A DNA stretch of 64,000 nt, from positions 496,001 to 560,000 of the forward strand of contig JAKTNV010000079.1 in the NCBI GenBank assembly GCA_022747635.1. The letters are read 5' to 3'. Shown piece by piece: positions 37,796 through 50,900 of the stretch (position 1 is the first letter of the stretch; every line of letters begins with the position of its first letter). Made by a program: the position numbers and the translations under genes. A model generated the notes under the pieces. It did no database searches, was not told the DNA's origin, and saw only the letters and a list, made by a program, of their open reading frames with translations. The DNA is from Hetaerina americana (taxonomy: Eukaryota > Arthropoda > Insecta > Odonata > Calopterygidae).

Positions 37796-39365
37796 ATCTA
37801 CATCTACATAATACCCCGCAAGCCGCCGCAAGGGCGTGTGGCGGGGGGTGTTAGGTCACCAACCGTAAAAAAGAAAAATACCACATGCAAAAAAACAACA
37901 CGGAAAATTATACCCACAGCAGCGCACACACTCATGCAAAAATCCCTTCATCCAATACTCATGCAAACATATATACCGCAAAACAACTAAAAAACTGCAC
38001 CCCATGATGCAGCACGAAAGACATCCTACAAAACGGAAGCCAGGACACAACAAGCAAGAAATTGAAACATCACTACCACATGAAAATGCACCACGAAACA
38101 CTCTACCCCCAAAGAATCTCTAAATGGCAGGGAATGCGACCCAACGTTGCAGGTAGCAGGAATTTGCCCCCGCGGAGAGGGACGAGGGATTGAAAGGGAA
38201 ACTTAAAAACAGATGAACAGAACATGAATGAAGTCATTCGGAAAGAATGGGTTATTATAGCAAAACACATAAGGTTAGTGGAAGAGCATGCATTTAAATA
38301 CAACTAATTATTTTTTAGACGCTGAGGGGGGCAAGTGGAATTTTTGCTATCTATAACCCTGCAGTTGCTATCCCGTATTGTCCGTGGGAAGAAGGAGTCC
38401 TTGAGTCGGCTAGTTCTGGCATCTATTTCCCGAATTTTATATGCATGATCCAAGCGACTAATGTATGTAGGAGTACGAATAATTTGCGAGACCTCGGTGC
38501 TGAAACATGCGGATCTAAATTTATTTAATAATTTCAATCTTGCATTGAATCGTATCTCAGCCAATGATTCCCACCCCAAATCCATGAGCATTTCGGTGAC
38601 GCTTTGCGTTTTATCGTAGGAATTTTTTACAAAACGGGCTGCCCGGCGTTGAACCTTCTCAATTTCCCGAATGAGACCTTTTTCACTCGGATCCCACACG
38701 CTGCATGCGTATTCTAAATGAGGCCTTACAAGAGCGTGGTAACAACGTTCCTTGACCTTCGAGTCACTTTTTCCGACAACGCGTCGAATGAATCCCAATT
38801 TTTTATATGCTTGACCGCAGACTTTACGTATGTGAGTCCCCCAAGTTAAGTCTTTTGTGAATGTGACACCTAGGTATTTTACCGTATCAACTACTGCTAG
38901 GTCACCTCCAGCTAATTTGCAAGCAAATCCCGATGATCTTTTAAAGAAATTTACCACTGAACATTTATTATAATTTAGAGTCAATCCCCAGTTAGAACAC
39001 CATTTAGTAATGCAATCTAAATCCTGCTCTAGAATAAAACGATCCTCATCCCCAGATATCTCCCGATAGATCACCGTGTCATCCGCGAACATCCTAATTT
39101 TACTTTTCACTTCGCGGTTCAAATCGTTAACAAAAATCAAGAAAAGCAACGGCCCGATCACACTTCCCTGAGGTACCCCCGACGTGACTCGAACGCTGTC
39201 GGAACTAGCGCCATCAAGGACTACCCTCTGTTCCCGCTCCGAAAGAAAATCTTTAACCCAACTTATGGCGCCCTTGTTTATACCCGCGACCTTTAATTTA
39301 TGAATGAGTTTACCATGTGGGACCTTATCAAATGCCTTTTGAAAATCTAAGAAGATGGCATCCAC
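37796..39365 (-). mobile_element. Young 5'-truncated CR1 LINE copy
   Basis: A 1.57-kb minus-strand copy of the CR1 family present at 54.2-58.5 kb. It keeps the last third of ORF2, the full 3' UTR and the GTAGAT-repeat terminus. It breaks off at 39365, which corresponds to about 56904 in the longer element. The 6-bp direct repeat AAATAC flanks it exactly (37790-37795 and 39366-39371) and is read as the target-site duplication. Very high identity to the longer copy and an open ORF remnant indicate a recent insertion. Such 5' truncation is the usual outcome of incomplete target-primed reverse transcription. Confidence 0.95.
38304..39365 (-). pseudogene. CR1 reverse transcriptase fragment (C-terminal 353 codons)
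   Basis: This open fragment corresponds to about residues 603-954 of the 55.1-kb ORF2. It begins at the truncation point, so it has no real start codon (GTG at the breakpoint). It holds the first catalytic Asp block (FLDFQKAFDKVPH), the template-grip GVPQGSVIGPLLF, the active-site FADDTVIYR, and the thumb and C-terminal region LEYACSVWDPS...QRRAARFV. By eye only a handful of residues differ from the longer copy (for example ISGDED/ISEDED and FACKL/FAYKL). The endonuclease and RT N-terminus are absent, so it is dead despite the uninterrupted frame. Confidence 0.93.
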
Positions 39366-39371
39366 AAATAC

Positions 39372-42300
39372 TGGTTAGAGGTCGGATGAACTCATGGATG
39401 ATGAGTGATAAGGCCTACTGCATACTGTACGGCCGATACTGTCAGGAAATTAATCACAATAAAACGAATCTACAAAATTTCCATGCCGACACATTAATAG
39501 TATAAATTGGGCGACGAAAGTGGCATTCTACGAAATTAAAGCACAATAAATGAAAAAAAACTACTCGAGACCTCTACGGGTCTCAAAAATATCTATATAT
39601 TTTCTCTCTTCTTGTGCCCTCTCGCAAAATGATGCATTCAGATCATGTCAACCTCCAAAATGCCTTTTATCCATGATACAGAGATCTCTTACTTAAAATC
39701 TCATGCACACCTTTAATGCCTACGTTTGGCTCTCTTCTGAAATTAATATATTATCACCCATCTCACCTTTCTCTTCATCAATCGACAGACATCCACTCTA
39801 ACCACTGTCGCAATACTTCAGGTTGATAAATAGACTTATCTTCTCAGTATCCCTACTAGGAGTTAATTTTAAATCCCACGCTTTTGTCCGTTTCACGCAA
39901 TGTAAATATGTTTTACTTCAATGTATATTTTATTTTATAATTATTTATTTTTGTACTCTTTCATTTTCTTAGTAATGAAAAACAAGGGCAAATTCGACTG
40001 TTTTTGTGTAACTCGCTAAATAAATAAAGTATGAGATAAATTGCAACATATGGCTATAAATATACCATCCTTAAGCCGTGAAACATTAGACAGATAATTA
40101 TAAGTTCCTGAAAGAGACTCCCTCCCTCGTACACAACGATGTAACGCTTTTAGTTCCCCCATCCCACGGTACACCTTTTATATAGAGAAACACAAATGGA
40201 AGTACCGGATGGCTCTAGCCGAAAGAAGAACCTCGCAAAAAAATGAGCCAAAAACTGAACCATCGAGTGTGGGTATGCCATCGAAAGAAGACTTTCGGGA
40301 CATTCCTGGGGCTCTTTTAGAGAGGAGAAGAGAGCCTGGAAAGAGAGCCCAGAGACAAACGGAGAATTCAGGGAATATCAGCGTCGTGCTACCACATCGG
40401 ACCAATAGAGACCACTCCCACGCAATCCGGCCGAGATATGCTGCCCCCCACTCTTCTCTGGGACAAAAATTCCAACCAAACCCCTTCCCTCATCCATAGG
40501 GTACCGTCCAACCCCTCACAAAAAACCGTCAGGCGTCTTAGGGCGACGTCAATCAAAAGGAAGGGGGAACAACTTTTCTTTTCATTTTATAATTCATCCG
40601 TATGTTATGGGGGGTGGGAGAATGTGTGTTGTGTGTAAGAATGTGTGTGTGTATGTATAAATCTGTGTGAGTGTGTGGAAAATAAATATATGAAGGTCCC
40701 ACCCCACATTCCCGTCCCACCCCACTCATCGACTCGGGATACTTCAACTTCGTGAAGTAGATCCCTTTTCGAGCTACACAAAGACAACAACAACACGCCG
40801 AAAAAAACTAGACGTTTCCCAAAGCGACCCCTTTCCCGTGGAACGCAACCAAACCCCGTGAACGTCATTGCACACCCGCGATGGAGAGAGGCTGCCCAAT
40901 CCCCCTGTCCTTTCAGCAAAGGTCTCTTTGGGGCTACGAATTCGCAGGACGAATGAGAGAGACGAGTGGTAGAGGATGGGGTTAGGAGATCACTCCAACG
41001 ACCCCTCCCTTATTTCTTTTATTTGCCCATGCCGGCTTTACATATATATATCCTTAGGTATGCGCACATAATAAAGGAAAGAAAAATACATTTTTTTGGA
41101 AGGAATATGACACCATGACCGTCATTTCATTCATCGTGGAATACATGCCGTGAATAAATACTAGCAAATAATAAAAAAAACAATACCTAAAGGATTTCAA
41201 AAATTAGAATTTTTTAAAAATTGTTAGCTTATTTTGGCTTGAACATTCAGGTATTCAAAATTACAATTAAGACAGGGAAAAGCGGGAACCACTCAATTTG
41301 GCAAGCGTTGACGCCATTGACAATTATATTTACACAATATCTCGTAAGGACCTGTGGATGGAGGACCAGCAATAAAATATAGGTTTGCAAAAAGGACATA
41401 AGTACAATGTTACAAAAGGAAATTTGATTAGTTTTTAATTGTGCCCTCACGCTGTGTTCAAGACTATGAACTGGTAGCGAAAAAGGAATTCTGGAATTTT
41501 CTATAGGAGAGCCTCTATGATTTTCGTTATTGCCCGTAATATTTACTAAAACCTTAGCAATAGATAGTAAATAAGGCTTCGAATCTCCAGTGGGCTACAT
41601 CCAAGCTTTTGTGTGAATTTAGTGTTTTAACAGCAGATTTTCACGAACGTATTTCTTCCCTGTGTGTATAATTCTGACATTAATGATAAGCGAGACTGAT
41701 TATAAACACTTGGGAAAGATCAATGTGAGCATAATTATTAAAAGGTGAAATTTGTCGTCTCCGCTTTTTAATCACTCTATTTTATAACATCGCTTATCAT
41801 AGTTGCTATTTTCTTCAAAGCGACAGTCCATATGCTATCCAACATGTATTTTTACTCAATTTAGAGTTGAATTGGTGGTCATATAATACGAGTATTTAAT
41901 TCCTACTTGAATAACTCTTGATCTAAAAGTGAATCTGTCCGCCTGTTTAATATTAATTGGCAATGTAAACTTAAAATAATGTTTAACCACTTCATTCATG
42001 AAAAGTAAATATTTTCAACCTCCTGTAGCATTTACTTAAGCAGGTCTAAATACAAATAGAAATATGACACCGTTGAGAAAATATATTTTAAGGTAACTAA
42101 CGATCATGGTTCTTAGCACTCCAGCTTGAAACATATACGATACACTTCAGTCACATCAAATTATGCGGCAGAATTACCTAGATATTACAAACACCTTCCT
42201 TCCTCTTTGCCACCAAGGCTCGAGGGAAAACTTGACAACACTGGAGACTTCAACGCCCGCATCACATGGCGATGGAAACCTAGAAAGATGGAACTTCTCC

Positions 42301-42829
42301 CACGTGTTACATCACGGAGAAAAACCCACTTCGCTGGTGAACTTCGTTTTATAGGCTACGCTGATTCCCGGGGAGAGTTGCGTCAACTACTTATTCCAGA
42401 AAATAAATAAACACCACCGCGGCAGAAATGCTTTCAGTGAGGCGACTGTTATGACAACAACGAACCCGGACAATATTTAATCAAACGGAGTGAACTTGAG
42501 GAATGGTACACTGGAAACAGGAAATGTTTGTAAAGGGAGAGATTGATCGGCGTTATAAGAAACGGAAATCGGCGATAAAAACTCGATGTATACACACACG
42601 TGCAGACGGGATCCCGTTTGGACTTCCGTAAACGGCGCAGTACCCGATGCACGCACACACACACACCCGAAGCGTGATTTATTCATGCAATTCCTCATCA
42701 AAACCTGCTGGGCACATTGTGGCTAGGGAAGAAGATTTTTACGACACAGAAAACGGATACAATGAAGTACCCTCACCCGGCTGCCATAGAGGGCTCCCCG
42801 ATGCCTACCTGAGAGACAAGTAACTCAAA
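39372..42829. other. Anonymous, mostly AT-rich spacer
   Basis: No gene recognised. 40178-40920 is moderately GC-rich. It includes a 96-residue plus-strand open frame (40209-40499), charged and without motifs, and a GT-rich stretch near 40622-40677. 41041-42120 is AT-rich. 42126-42410 has a short motif-free open frame. Confidence 0.5.
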
Positions 42830-45700
42830 GAGAGTCGTAAATGACTGCAATCGGCTCTTTCTCGTCTCACTCCCATCTCGCGACGGTGCGACTCAAAACA
42901 TGCGGCGGCCCTCGAGCGCGCGCGGACGTCGGCCCACGCATTCCTTTCTTAAGGAGCCTCCTTTTTTTCTCTCTCCCCCTCTCTAGCTCACTCACACCAA
43001 CACGAGCGCAGGCTCACCGTGAGGACGGAGGAAGAAGGTAAGAGAGCGAGTGGCTGCGTCGGCCATGGCAACACGACCGGTAAGGGCGAGGGGGTCGAAG
43101 AGGTGAGGGAAGGCGGTGTGGGGAGGAGCAGGAGGGAGAGGGGAGGGGTAGGAGAAGGTGGCGGGACTCAGAAGGCGAAAGCACGCGTATGGAGAGAGGG
43201 ATCTCTCGAGGAAGAGTTGGAAGGAAGAAAAAAAGAGAGAGGGAGAGGGTTTCGGGAAGACCTGGCCCGCGACCTCAGTTTAAGTTGACCATCGCTCGGG
43301 AGGGGGTTTAGGGGGAGAGGGTAAAGGATTGTACACCATGCACACATGCTGTGAGTCAAGGAGTGCATACGTGAGAGGTGGTGTACGGGATTATGTCGAT
43401 CCTGGCAACTTCTAGCAGAGAAAAGAGAGATCTGTTGTTCAAGGTGAAGGGATCGGCTGGTAGGGGCGGGAGGGAGAGATTTAGTCGCTCCGCAAACGGA
43501 TTTCCATCCTTCCATACGTTATGCAATTCAGAAAAATGTTCCTCTCCCGGCCCTGGCGAGAGGGTAAATAGCATCGCGTGCGCCTCCGCGATTGATGTCG
43601 GGACTGTTATTGTCGCCGTCGCACAGAATCGCCGCCCGATCTCAAACACCTTTCTGGCAGCTCTTCGACACCACTCGAATGTCACATTTGTTGTTTTCAT
43701 TTTTCGGGACGCCCGGGAAGCGGGGGTGGGCGAGGGGGCGACGGGAACGGGGGACGTGCGCTTGGAGGGGGGGGGTGGAAGGCCACGTTTGAAAGAGTGC
43801 CAAAGAGATTTCATTCCCCGATTGGCCCACCCCCCACACAGCTTACGCGAAGGGAGGGGACGGGGAGATTTCCGCGATAAGGGAAAGGGGGCGGGGTACG
43901 GTTGGTGGGTGGCGGGGATAGTGGGTGGTGTCAGGCGAGGCGCGCGCGGGAGGTAGGCGAGCTCTTGAGGGAGAAAAAGACTTAACACGCTCACGGCAAA
44001 GACGGTGAAGAGGAAGGACCACCACCATACACAAGTTCAAACGTTTTTCCCAGTCCCAAGAAGGGAAGGGGGGGAGAGACGGTGCAAATCTCCGGAGAGG
44101 AAGGAGGAGGAACCTGACGCGGAATTCGTAGGGGAAAGGGGGGAAAGAACTGGAGAATCGAAGGTGCTCTCGGAGGGGGAGGAGATGTAGAGATAAATAA
44201 TAGCGTAGCTAGGAGGGAGGGTGAGGGGAAAGACGAGGTGAAAACAAAAAAAGCAAACCTCTCACCTGTTGACACACCCCTTCCGCGATGCGGAACGAGG
44301 GCGCCCGGAGCAAGCCCCGGGAGAAGACAACTCTCGCAGTACTGGTCCCGACCCGAAATGTTGGCGGGGAGTTCACGAAAATGTCTCTTTGGGAAACCTC
44401 TTGGGGTGGCGCCCCGAGGAGAGAGCTGGCCGCCGAGGACAGATGCTTCGGGAAGGGCACCACGGGCGAGGGGCAAAAACACACCACAACCAACGCACAC
44501 GTCAGACGCGAAGAGTCTGCGAAATCACCCGGCTGTCGGGGAAAAAGTCTCTCCTCGATCCCTTTTACCTCGTGCACAATGGACGAAATCCCCCTTTCCC
44601 ACCACAATAGCACAACAGCTTAACCAACCACTTCACCGTCGATCACACCTTTTTAATCACGGGATCGATTTAATGCATTGGGGGATTTGAAGTGAAACCT
44701 CACTCGCGGCGGATTGAAAACATCCTCCATCCATACACACACAGTCCCACACACACCCAGTTCAGCTCCACTTCCACGCAGGTCCGTGTCCTACAGCGAA
44801 CTTTCTGAATTGTTCATTCCGCGCCACGGAGGGGCCGGCCCTGCGACAATGTTTCGCTCTCCACACGATGTCCAAGAGAACACAACTAACTCTGCGTCCA
44901 CTCACTCCAACGAGGACTCTAGCGTGTGCTCCGTCCAACAACGACCAACGCTTTCGCGTTTCGCAGGGACGAAACGGGGATCCCTTACGGCCGTTCCTAT
45001 CTCTCAGCCGGCCCCCGCGCGACTCGGCCCGACGGTGCCAGTCCTCCACGAACGCCCTCTACAGCACAGGTATCAGGGGCGGGGAGGAAGGGAGAGCGGA
45101 GGGGGAGGGAGAGAGGGCGCGAGAGGGGTGTTTAGGAAAGGGGACTTGAGGGGAAGACGCGGAGGCGCAGCAAGAAGGAGATGAGGGGAAGCAGAGAGGT
45201 TGGGAGGGAGAGGGAACGAAACGAAAGAGGGGAAGAGGGAGAAGAGGTCGCAGGCACGGAGTGGGTGGGTGAGACCACGGGCCCACGAGAAAGAAGGGCC
45301 GAGTTGGGGGTAGGGGAGGAATTTTTCCAGAGTGGCTGCGCAAGGTACGCTGGGTAATATCGCCCCCGGGGACGATGGAAGAAGATTACAGGTAAACACG
45401 CGCACGGTCGTCGGGAGGTGGAGGTCGAGAGGGGAGATATATTTTTCGTGGCGGGAGGGGGAGTGGCCGTGGTGCTCCAAGGGACGGGGTTGGGGGGTTT
45501 AGACCTTGCGGAGGGGAGGTAGTCGGAGATGGAGAAAGAGAAGAACCGGTGCTGCGGCGGGCGCGAGGTAGAGAGGTGAAAACTCCTTCGACCGATAGGT
45601 GGAGTTTGAGGGGAATGGTGAGGAAATTGGGAGAGAGGGATGTGAGGAATTGAGGAAATAGGAGTAATGAGCAGCGGGGAGGATGAAGAACTAAGTGGTG
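42830..45700. other. Long GC/CpG-rich, purine-skewed island
   Basis: The largest such block in the window. The left 200 bases are CpG-dense (about 42885-42940) and pass through a pyrimidine-rich run into a donor-like AAG|GTAAGA (43035-43042). The following 2.5 kb is dominated by plus-strand GGAGGG/GAGAGG runs. Many long open frames occur on both strands (for example 43356-43994, 44209-44613 and 45132-45908 minus; 43378-43956, 44238-44690 and 44714-45184 plus). They overlap in all frames, are low-complexity and carry no domain motif, so I call none. A second donor-like CAG|GTAAAC lies near 45388. A promoter with a non-coding first exon is possible. Confidence 0.4.
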
Positions 45701-47179
45701 GAATATTCATAGCCCACGTTTTAATGGTTATTGGGATCCTCTGAAAGCCACAAAAACCACGAGGGAAAACTGATGATCCAATTTTTTCAAGCAAAATTAC
45801 CTTTAAAAAAAAGACTAAGCGGGATTCTAGGAAACAGTGCAGGAATCCCCATCGATTGTTTTTTGTAATCAATTCTTGAATATTGTTTTTTTGATGAGTG
45901 CGAAACAATTATTTTAGAGACTAAAATGTTTGATTTTTATAAACTTCTGCTCCATTGATTAGTGAAATGACTCAAAGGCTAAAGCCCTCGAACGGATAAA
46001 AATATAATTAAATCTCGGATTTCTTGTACAATGAAATACCTATATTGATATTTGCCAAATAGCATGGTGGGTAAAGTAGATATACCGAAATTAGAGACAT
46101 AGACCATTTGCGCGGAATCACTACGTACTAAAATTGATCAAGATCTAAGTAACCACTGTTAAGGGTCGGAGTCCTAACATCCCCTTCTACGAAGCTTTAC
46201 GTCGAAGTAGGAGGGGATAAGTGAAAGGCGGAATGGGGGACAACGCCAACTCCTTCCCTCCGTCTCCTCCATATGGGGGATTCGGTGGGTAGTCCGCATA
46301 TGCGTCAATGACAGGGTAATCGAGAAAGCTTTTAGTGCCGCGATGCTCCCAGATCCTTTGCTCCTACCCTCATCATCCGCCAGCATCACCTCCCTGAGCT
46401 ACCGACTGCAGATAATGCAGGAGGTGCTGGAAGGGGACCCGCAAGCTTTCTTGTAATGATATGAGAAGTAAACGACTCTCATTACTCACACTGAAAGGCA
46501 AAGACGGCATTCTTCCTGGGGATGCTTTCTAGCCTCTCGGCGGTCAGCCTTTTAGGCAAATTTACACCCTTACTACCACATCCGTGGTGGACGTTTGCCA
46601 ACCCTTTATTCAGATGAGACGTTCAGTAATGATGGCGTGCTTTAACGAAGGATTAACAATTATATTCAGAGGATTTAAATGGCAGTTATCTGGTTGAGAA
46701 AGTAAATTTTGATAGTTTTATCCTACAAAATGGACAGAAAAATCTAAAAGTGCATAAAGAAGTTTTTAAGTCACGAAAACTATTGAAGTTAAAATTTTGG
46801 ATCTTGAAAGATTTTTGTTTGGCTAGGAAGGTTAATCCAGGCCGGTAATTTCCATGCCAAGGTCATGGTTGGTATAAAATATTTCCCGTATTTGCAATGC
46901 TCCGTTTTTTTCTGATTATCAACAAGCGACATTTGAATTACGTCTTCGAATAAATGCAGGAGAGGGAATTGTTTCCTCTCAAATTCACGCATTTGAGGAT
47001 AAACACAGAAACACATACTCTACAGAGATATTTTACTCTTATCATGGTGGATAATGTCTATCATATCGCAACAAAGTTGTATGAGGCCCAAAAGGAGGTA
47101 TAAGTCGCGATAAAACTTGAATTCTTGCGTATAAACCTTGATAACGAGCAAAGAAATCAGCAGTCGCTTCCAAGTACTA
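45701..47179. other. AT-rich spacer
   Basis: No gene recognised. A tRNA A-box-like GGTAGCTCAGGGAGG on the minus strand near 46393-46407 has no matching B box. The right edge is the target site of the mariner-like element. Confidence 0.5.
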
Positions 47180-47212
47180 CGAGGGTCATCCGGAAAGTAG
47201 TACCCGTTCGTG
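47180..47212 (+). repeat. Left terminal inverted repeat of the mariner-like element
   Basis: It begins CGAGGGTCATCCGGAAAGTA and ends CCCGTTCGTG. It is the exact reverse complement of 47900-47932. The TA immediately outside is the presumed target duplication. This is the transposase binding site. Confidence 0.97.
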
Positions 47213-47340
47213 CCGCATGAAGTGCTGACGACGCGAGTAGCCGCTGGACGAGGTCAGATAGCTTCAGTGGCTTGTCTGCCTTCTCTGAGCCAAGTTGCGT
47301 GACGCTAGCATTGCCTGTGTTGTTTCTGTGATTGTTTACA

Positions 47341-47833
47341 ATGTTTAAAAAAATTGAGAACGCCGCGAGTTGTGAAGTGAGGGCAGTGATTAAATTCCTC
47401 AATGCAAGAAACGTTCGCCCATGTGATATTCATCGCCAATTAAAGGAGGTGTATGGAGACAATGTAATGGACGAGTCGTCTGTTCGGCGGTGGTGTCGCA
47501 ACTTCAACATGGGGAGGGGGAACACACACGACGATGAGCGTTCGGGGAGACCGTCTGTCATTACAGACCAACTGGTGAGCTCAGTTGACGAATTCGTGAG
47601 GAACGATCGGCGCGTCACAATTGATGACATCTGTGAGCATTTTCCCAATGTTTCTCGAACAATTGTTCATGAAATTGTTAAACACCATCTGCATTATGCA
47701 AAAATTTGTGCAAGATGGGTCCCTCGCGTATCTCAATGAGCTGGCGGCGAAGGACTATGCAGCAGGAATACAGAAACTTGTCACACGTTATGACAAATGC
47801 CTTAATTTGCTTGGAGATTATGTTGAGAAGTAG
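47341..47833 (+). pseudogene. Mariner transposase remnant: DNA-binding domain fused to C-terminus
   Basis: The start is the ATG at 47341 (MFKKIENAASCEVRAVIKFL). The first frame (to the stop at 47739) carries the first helix-turn-helix (RPCDIHRQLKEVYGDNVMDE), the linker DDERSGRPS and the second helix-turn-helix (TIDDICEHFPNVSRTIVHEI), then HYAKICARWVPR. Just after that the sequence jumps to the family's C-terminal motif (GIQKLVTRYDKCLNLLGDYV, ending at the stop 47831-47833), which lies one frame over. About half of a normal 340-350-residue transposase, including all three catalytic acids, is deleted. The retained DNA-binding domain could in principle compete for the terminal repeats, but that is speculative. 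Confidence 0.9.
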
Positions 47834-47899
47834 TTTAAAGTATCCTCTTTCAAATAAAATTTTTTATGTTTGTTAATATTTACTTTTGTGTCTTTATTT

Positions 47900-47932
47900 C
47901 ACGAACGGGTACTACTTTCCGGATGACCCTCG
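47900..47932 (-). repeat. Right terminal inverted repeat of the mariner-like element
   Basis: A perfect inverted copy of 47180-47212, followed by TA at 47933-47934. Confidence 0.97.
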
Positions 47933-47934
47933 TA

Positions 47935-50900
47935 CGTTTTAAAAACCAGACACCCATGCTCTGAGTTTCTCGAAGAGGAATACATCTGATTAGATATTTG
48001 CCGCTTGGGGGCGCAGTAAGTTTTGCTTTTTACCTGAATGCTAACAAAGCTTATTCCAATACAGAATAAATACAAATCGAAGTCTGAGTTTCAATGTCAA
48101 CAGGTTATGGCAACCTCGAGAGTACTTTAATGCTCTGCATGGTGCTGAGGAGATTTTACAAAAGGACATCGGCCATCACGAGTTCTCTTACAGCCCTAGT
48201 GAGAAGGCACATAGCAAGAGGGCCGTGATGGGATTTAGCGAGAATCTGCAAAGACCCGCCTAGAGCCACCACCGCCACCTCCGCGAAGGGAAGGGGGCTG
48301 GAAGCAAAACGGCAGGAGGGCAAGAAATACTAGTGGGCACGTTACAGAGAGGGAAAGAAAAGACGATAGGCGGGGGGAGCCGGGTCAAAGGTACCAAGAG
48401 TACTCGACATCGACCGGCAAACACCGGGGAAAGGTGATGGGAGGGTAGCTTTGGCTTCCAGGGACTCTCTCTCTCTCGCTCTTGGGACATTGATTGATAA
48501 TTGCTCTCCGGAATCCTAATTCCCCCGCTCCGTCACAGGCTTCTTCTCTCCCAATGCCCAGCTCCTTGCCTCTTCAGCCACCTGTCCTCGAGAGGAGAGA
48601 AAAAGGCCCGACTTGAACCCCTTGATATTCCCACCCCCTTCCAACGCCACCGGCTCCTCCGAGACAACTCCGTCCCCACCCGCCCTGCTTGCCCTCCTCC
48701 TGCACGACACCGGCCCCTTCCCCTGCCTCTACCATTGCTCCCGCCTCTATTTCCGAAGGGTTTCTCGTAAACCCCATTACAATCCGAGCTTCAGCCAAGC
48801 GGTGTAGTTTTTCGCATACCCTGCCTGAGAAATCACAGTCGTCCCAGGATAGAGCCTACCAATCTCGATGCGAGAATTTCACTTCCCACGCCTTGTTTTC
48901 GGTTTGTTTACAATGTCGCATAGACAATTTTCCCTATTTTTATGTATAATATCTTTCTATATGCCATTTTCAGCCAAGTATGCGGTCAAACATCGATCCG
49001 GATATATTTTTCCATTCTATTTTGGCTCCTTGATGCGATTTCTTCTCAAGCGACGGAGGAGGAATATGAGGGAGAGAAACAGATAGGAAATGGCGAGATT
49101 TAGTCGATTATTTGGAAAATTTGCACTGATTTCCTGGGATGCACATTTTTGTTTGATATTTCCTGATGAGAGCGAGCATATGTTCATCAGAGAGTTCATC
49201 GAGTAACAAATCTGACAAGTTTTGGGGAAAAAATGGCATAAAATATAATTGAGCATCAAATGAGAATGCAGTCATTCGAATAACGCCTCATAAGCAAAAG
49301 CACGTGCATGAGAGCCTGGTTCTTAGAGATCATAGTTTCACCTGAGCATGTGACTGCGGTTGAATTACCTTTCAGCAGGCACGGAAAAGAAATGAAGAAA
49401 TGTACCTTGCTTGTACCACGGATAATTATATACTTAGACAGGATTCGCGCAGGGAAGTCGAATGGTGAGCCTCAGCGAGAGTGTTTCTAAGTGGTTATAC
49501 TCAGCCGCATGAGCTTAATATTTTGTCGTCGTTTTAGAGTGTATTAATGTAATTAACGTAGCGCGTAAAGGCCAGTCAATGAATTGTCTTTTCCTCTCTA
49601 GCACATGATAAACCTGAGTCTTTTACCTTTCTTTTATCAACCATTGTAGCTCGGCCTATAAAATCACCAAAAGTTATACGGAATGCACTTGCCATTAAAA
49701 TGGTCCATAGAGAATATAACTCATATCTCACTCGGAAAATGTAAATTGGCTGGTTTCTAATATTATCAGCAGTTTAAACGGATATTTTTTCGCAGTATCC
49801 GTGTATACGACATTGCTCTAAAGCGGAAGATGCCATTTCGAGAGGAAAACACCTTTTCGCGGATAATTGGAAAAATTAAAATAAGTATAAAGTGAACTCA
49901 AGAGATAATAACAGCAAATGACTGAAAAAGATGATTCACGGACTCGGAAGGAATCTATAAAGGACACGAGCATAGGAGAGAAACAAGTTCTATTTTCCTT
50001 TTACTATCACCGAATGCCTCACGAATCATTTTCCAATCCTTTGTGTTGTTGACACAAAAAAAGTGGACGCAAGCAGAACAATGAGGAAGTAAGACAGGTC
50101 TTCAAGGAAAAAAATAAAAAAGATTAATGGAAGAAAGTAGTACATAGCGGAGGCATGGGAAAAATCCCTCCTGCCCTGAGCCGTCATCATGCAGGGAGGT
50201 ATCTTCACTAAGAACGCTTCCCACCGACCCTCAAGCTCGGAGACCCGCCCGAGACGAAGGATGAACAGAGCTCTCCAACAAAAAGTACGTTGGAGTTAAA
50301 AGAGTGAAGAAAAGTCTTTCCACCTCGATGGAGAGAAACACGACCCGGGTCACGTGCAAAGAAGCGCCCTCGTTCTCGGCCGGTGCACGGGAGAGGGAGG
50401 GCGAGCGCATATCAAACAGGCAACACCGGGTCTCCTTCAATTGAAACGACGGTCGAGGGAATAAAGAGGCTCATTTCACGCGGAAAGGCACCATTGCTAG
50501 CCTCCCTTACACGTCATAATAAGTCAGCGCGGAGATAAGTTACAAATCCCTCTCTCTACGGTCGCTACCTCGTAGATGGCTGGGACTTCTCATCTTGTCT
50601 AGCCAAGGACGGGGAGGTCCGTGTTTTCTGCCTCCCTCTCTCTATTCCCCTCCCATGGGTCTCCGCGGAGGTGAGGGGAATAAAGCGAGGCGCACTCACT
50701 ATCTTTCAATCCTTTGCATCCCCTGACGACGTATCGTGTCTCAGCTGCTTATCTCCCGTCCCCCTCGCTCGCTGTTTTCTCTCCCCTCCCCAAGGCTCCT
50801 ACCCTCTAACTATGCCTCATTCCGATTAATTCTTCGTTGACCAGCCACCTCCGCCGCCTCCTCCGTGCGGAGCATGACTCCCGCCGCCGCGGGGAACCGC

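Larger units (their letters stand above)
47180..47932 (+). mobile_element. Internally deleted mariner-like element with perfect TIRs
   Basis: A 753-bp element with perfect 33-bp terminal inverted repeats (47180-47212 and 47900-47932), flanked by TA on both sides (47178-47179 and 47933-47934), the mariner target duplication. Inside, the transposase keeps only its N-terminal DNA-binding domain and its last 30-40 residues. The whole DD34D catalytic core is missing. The intact ends mean it could still be mobilised by a full-length relative. It belongs to a different mariner lineage from the copy at 14.6-15.8 kb. Confidence 0.95.

Noticed and set aside
43356..45908. Several long open frames on both strands of the GC-rich island (up to 258 codons)
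   Set aside because: All frames are open because stops are rare in this composition. The frames conflict with one another and encode low-complexity sequence.
46390..46440. A-box-like GGTAGCTCAGGGAGG on the minus strand
   Set aside because: No matching B box or T-arm downstream. Probably chance or a very old SINE head.
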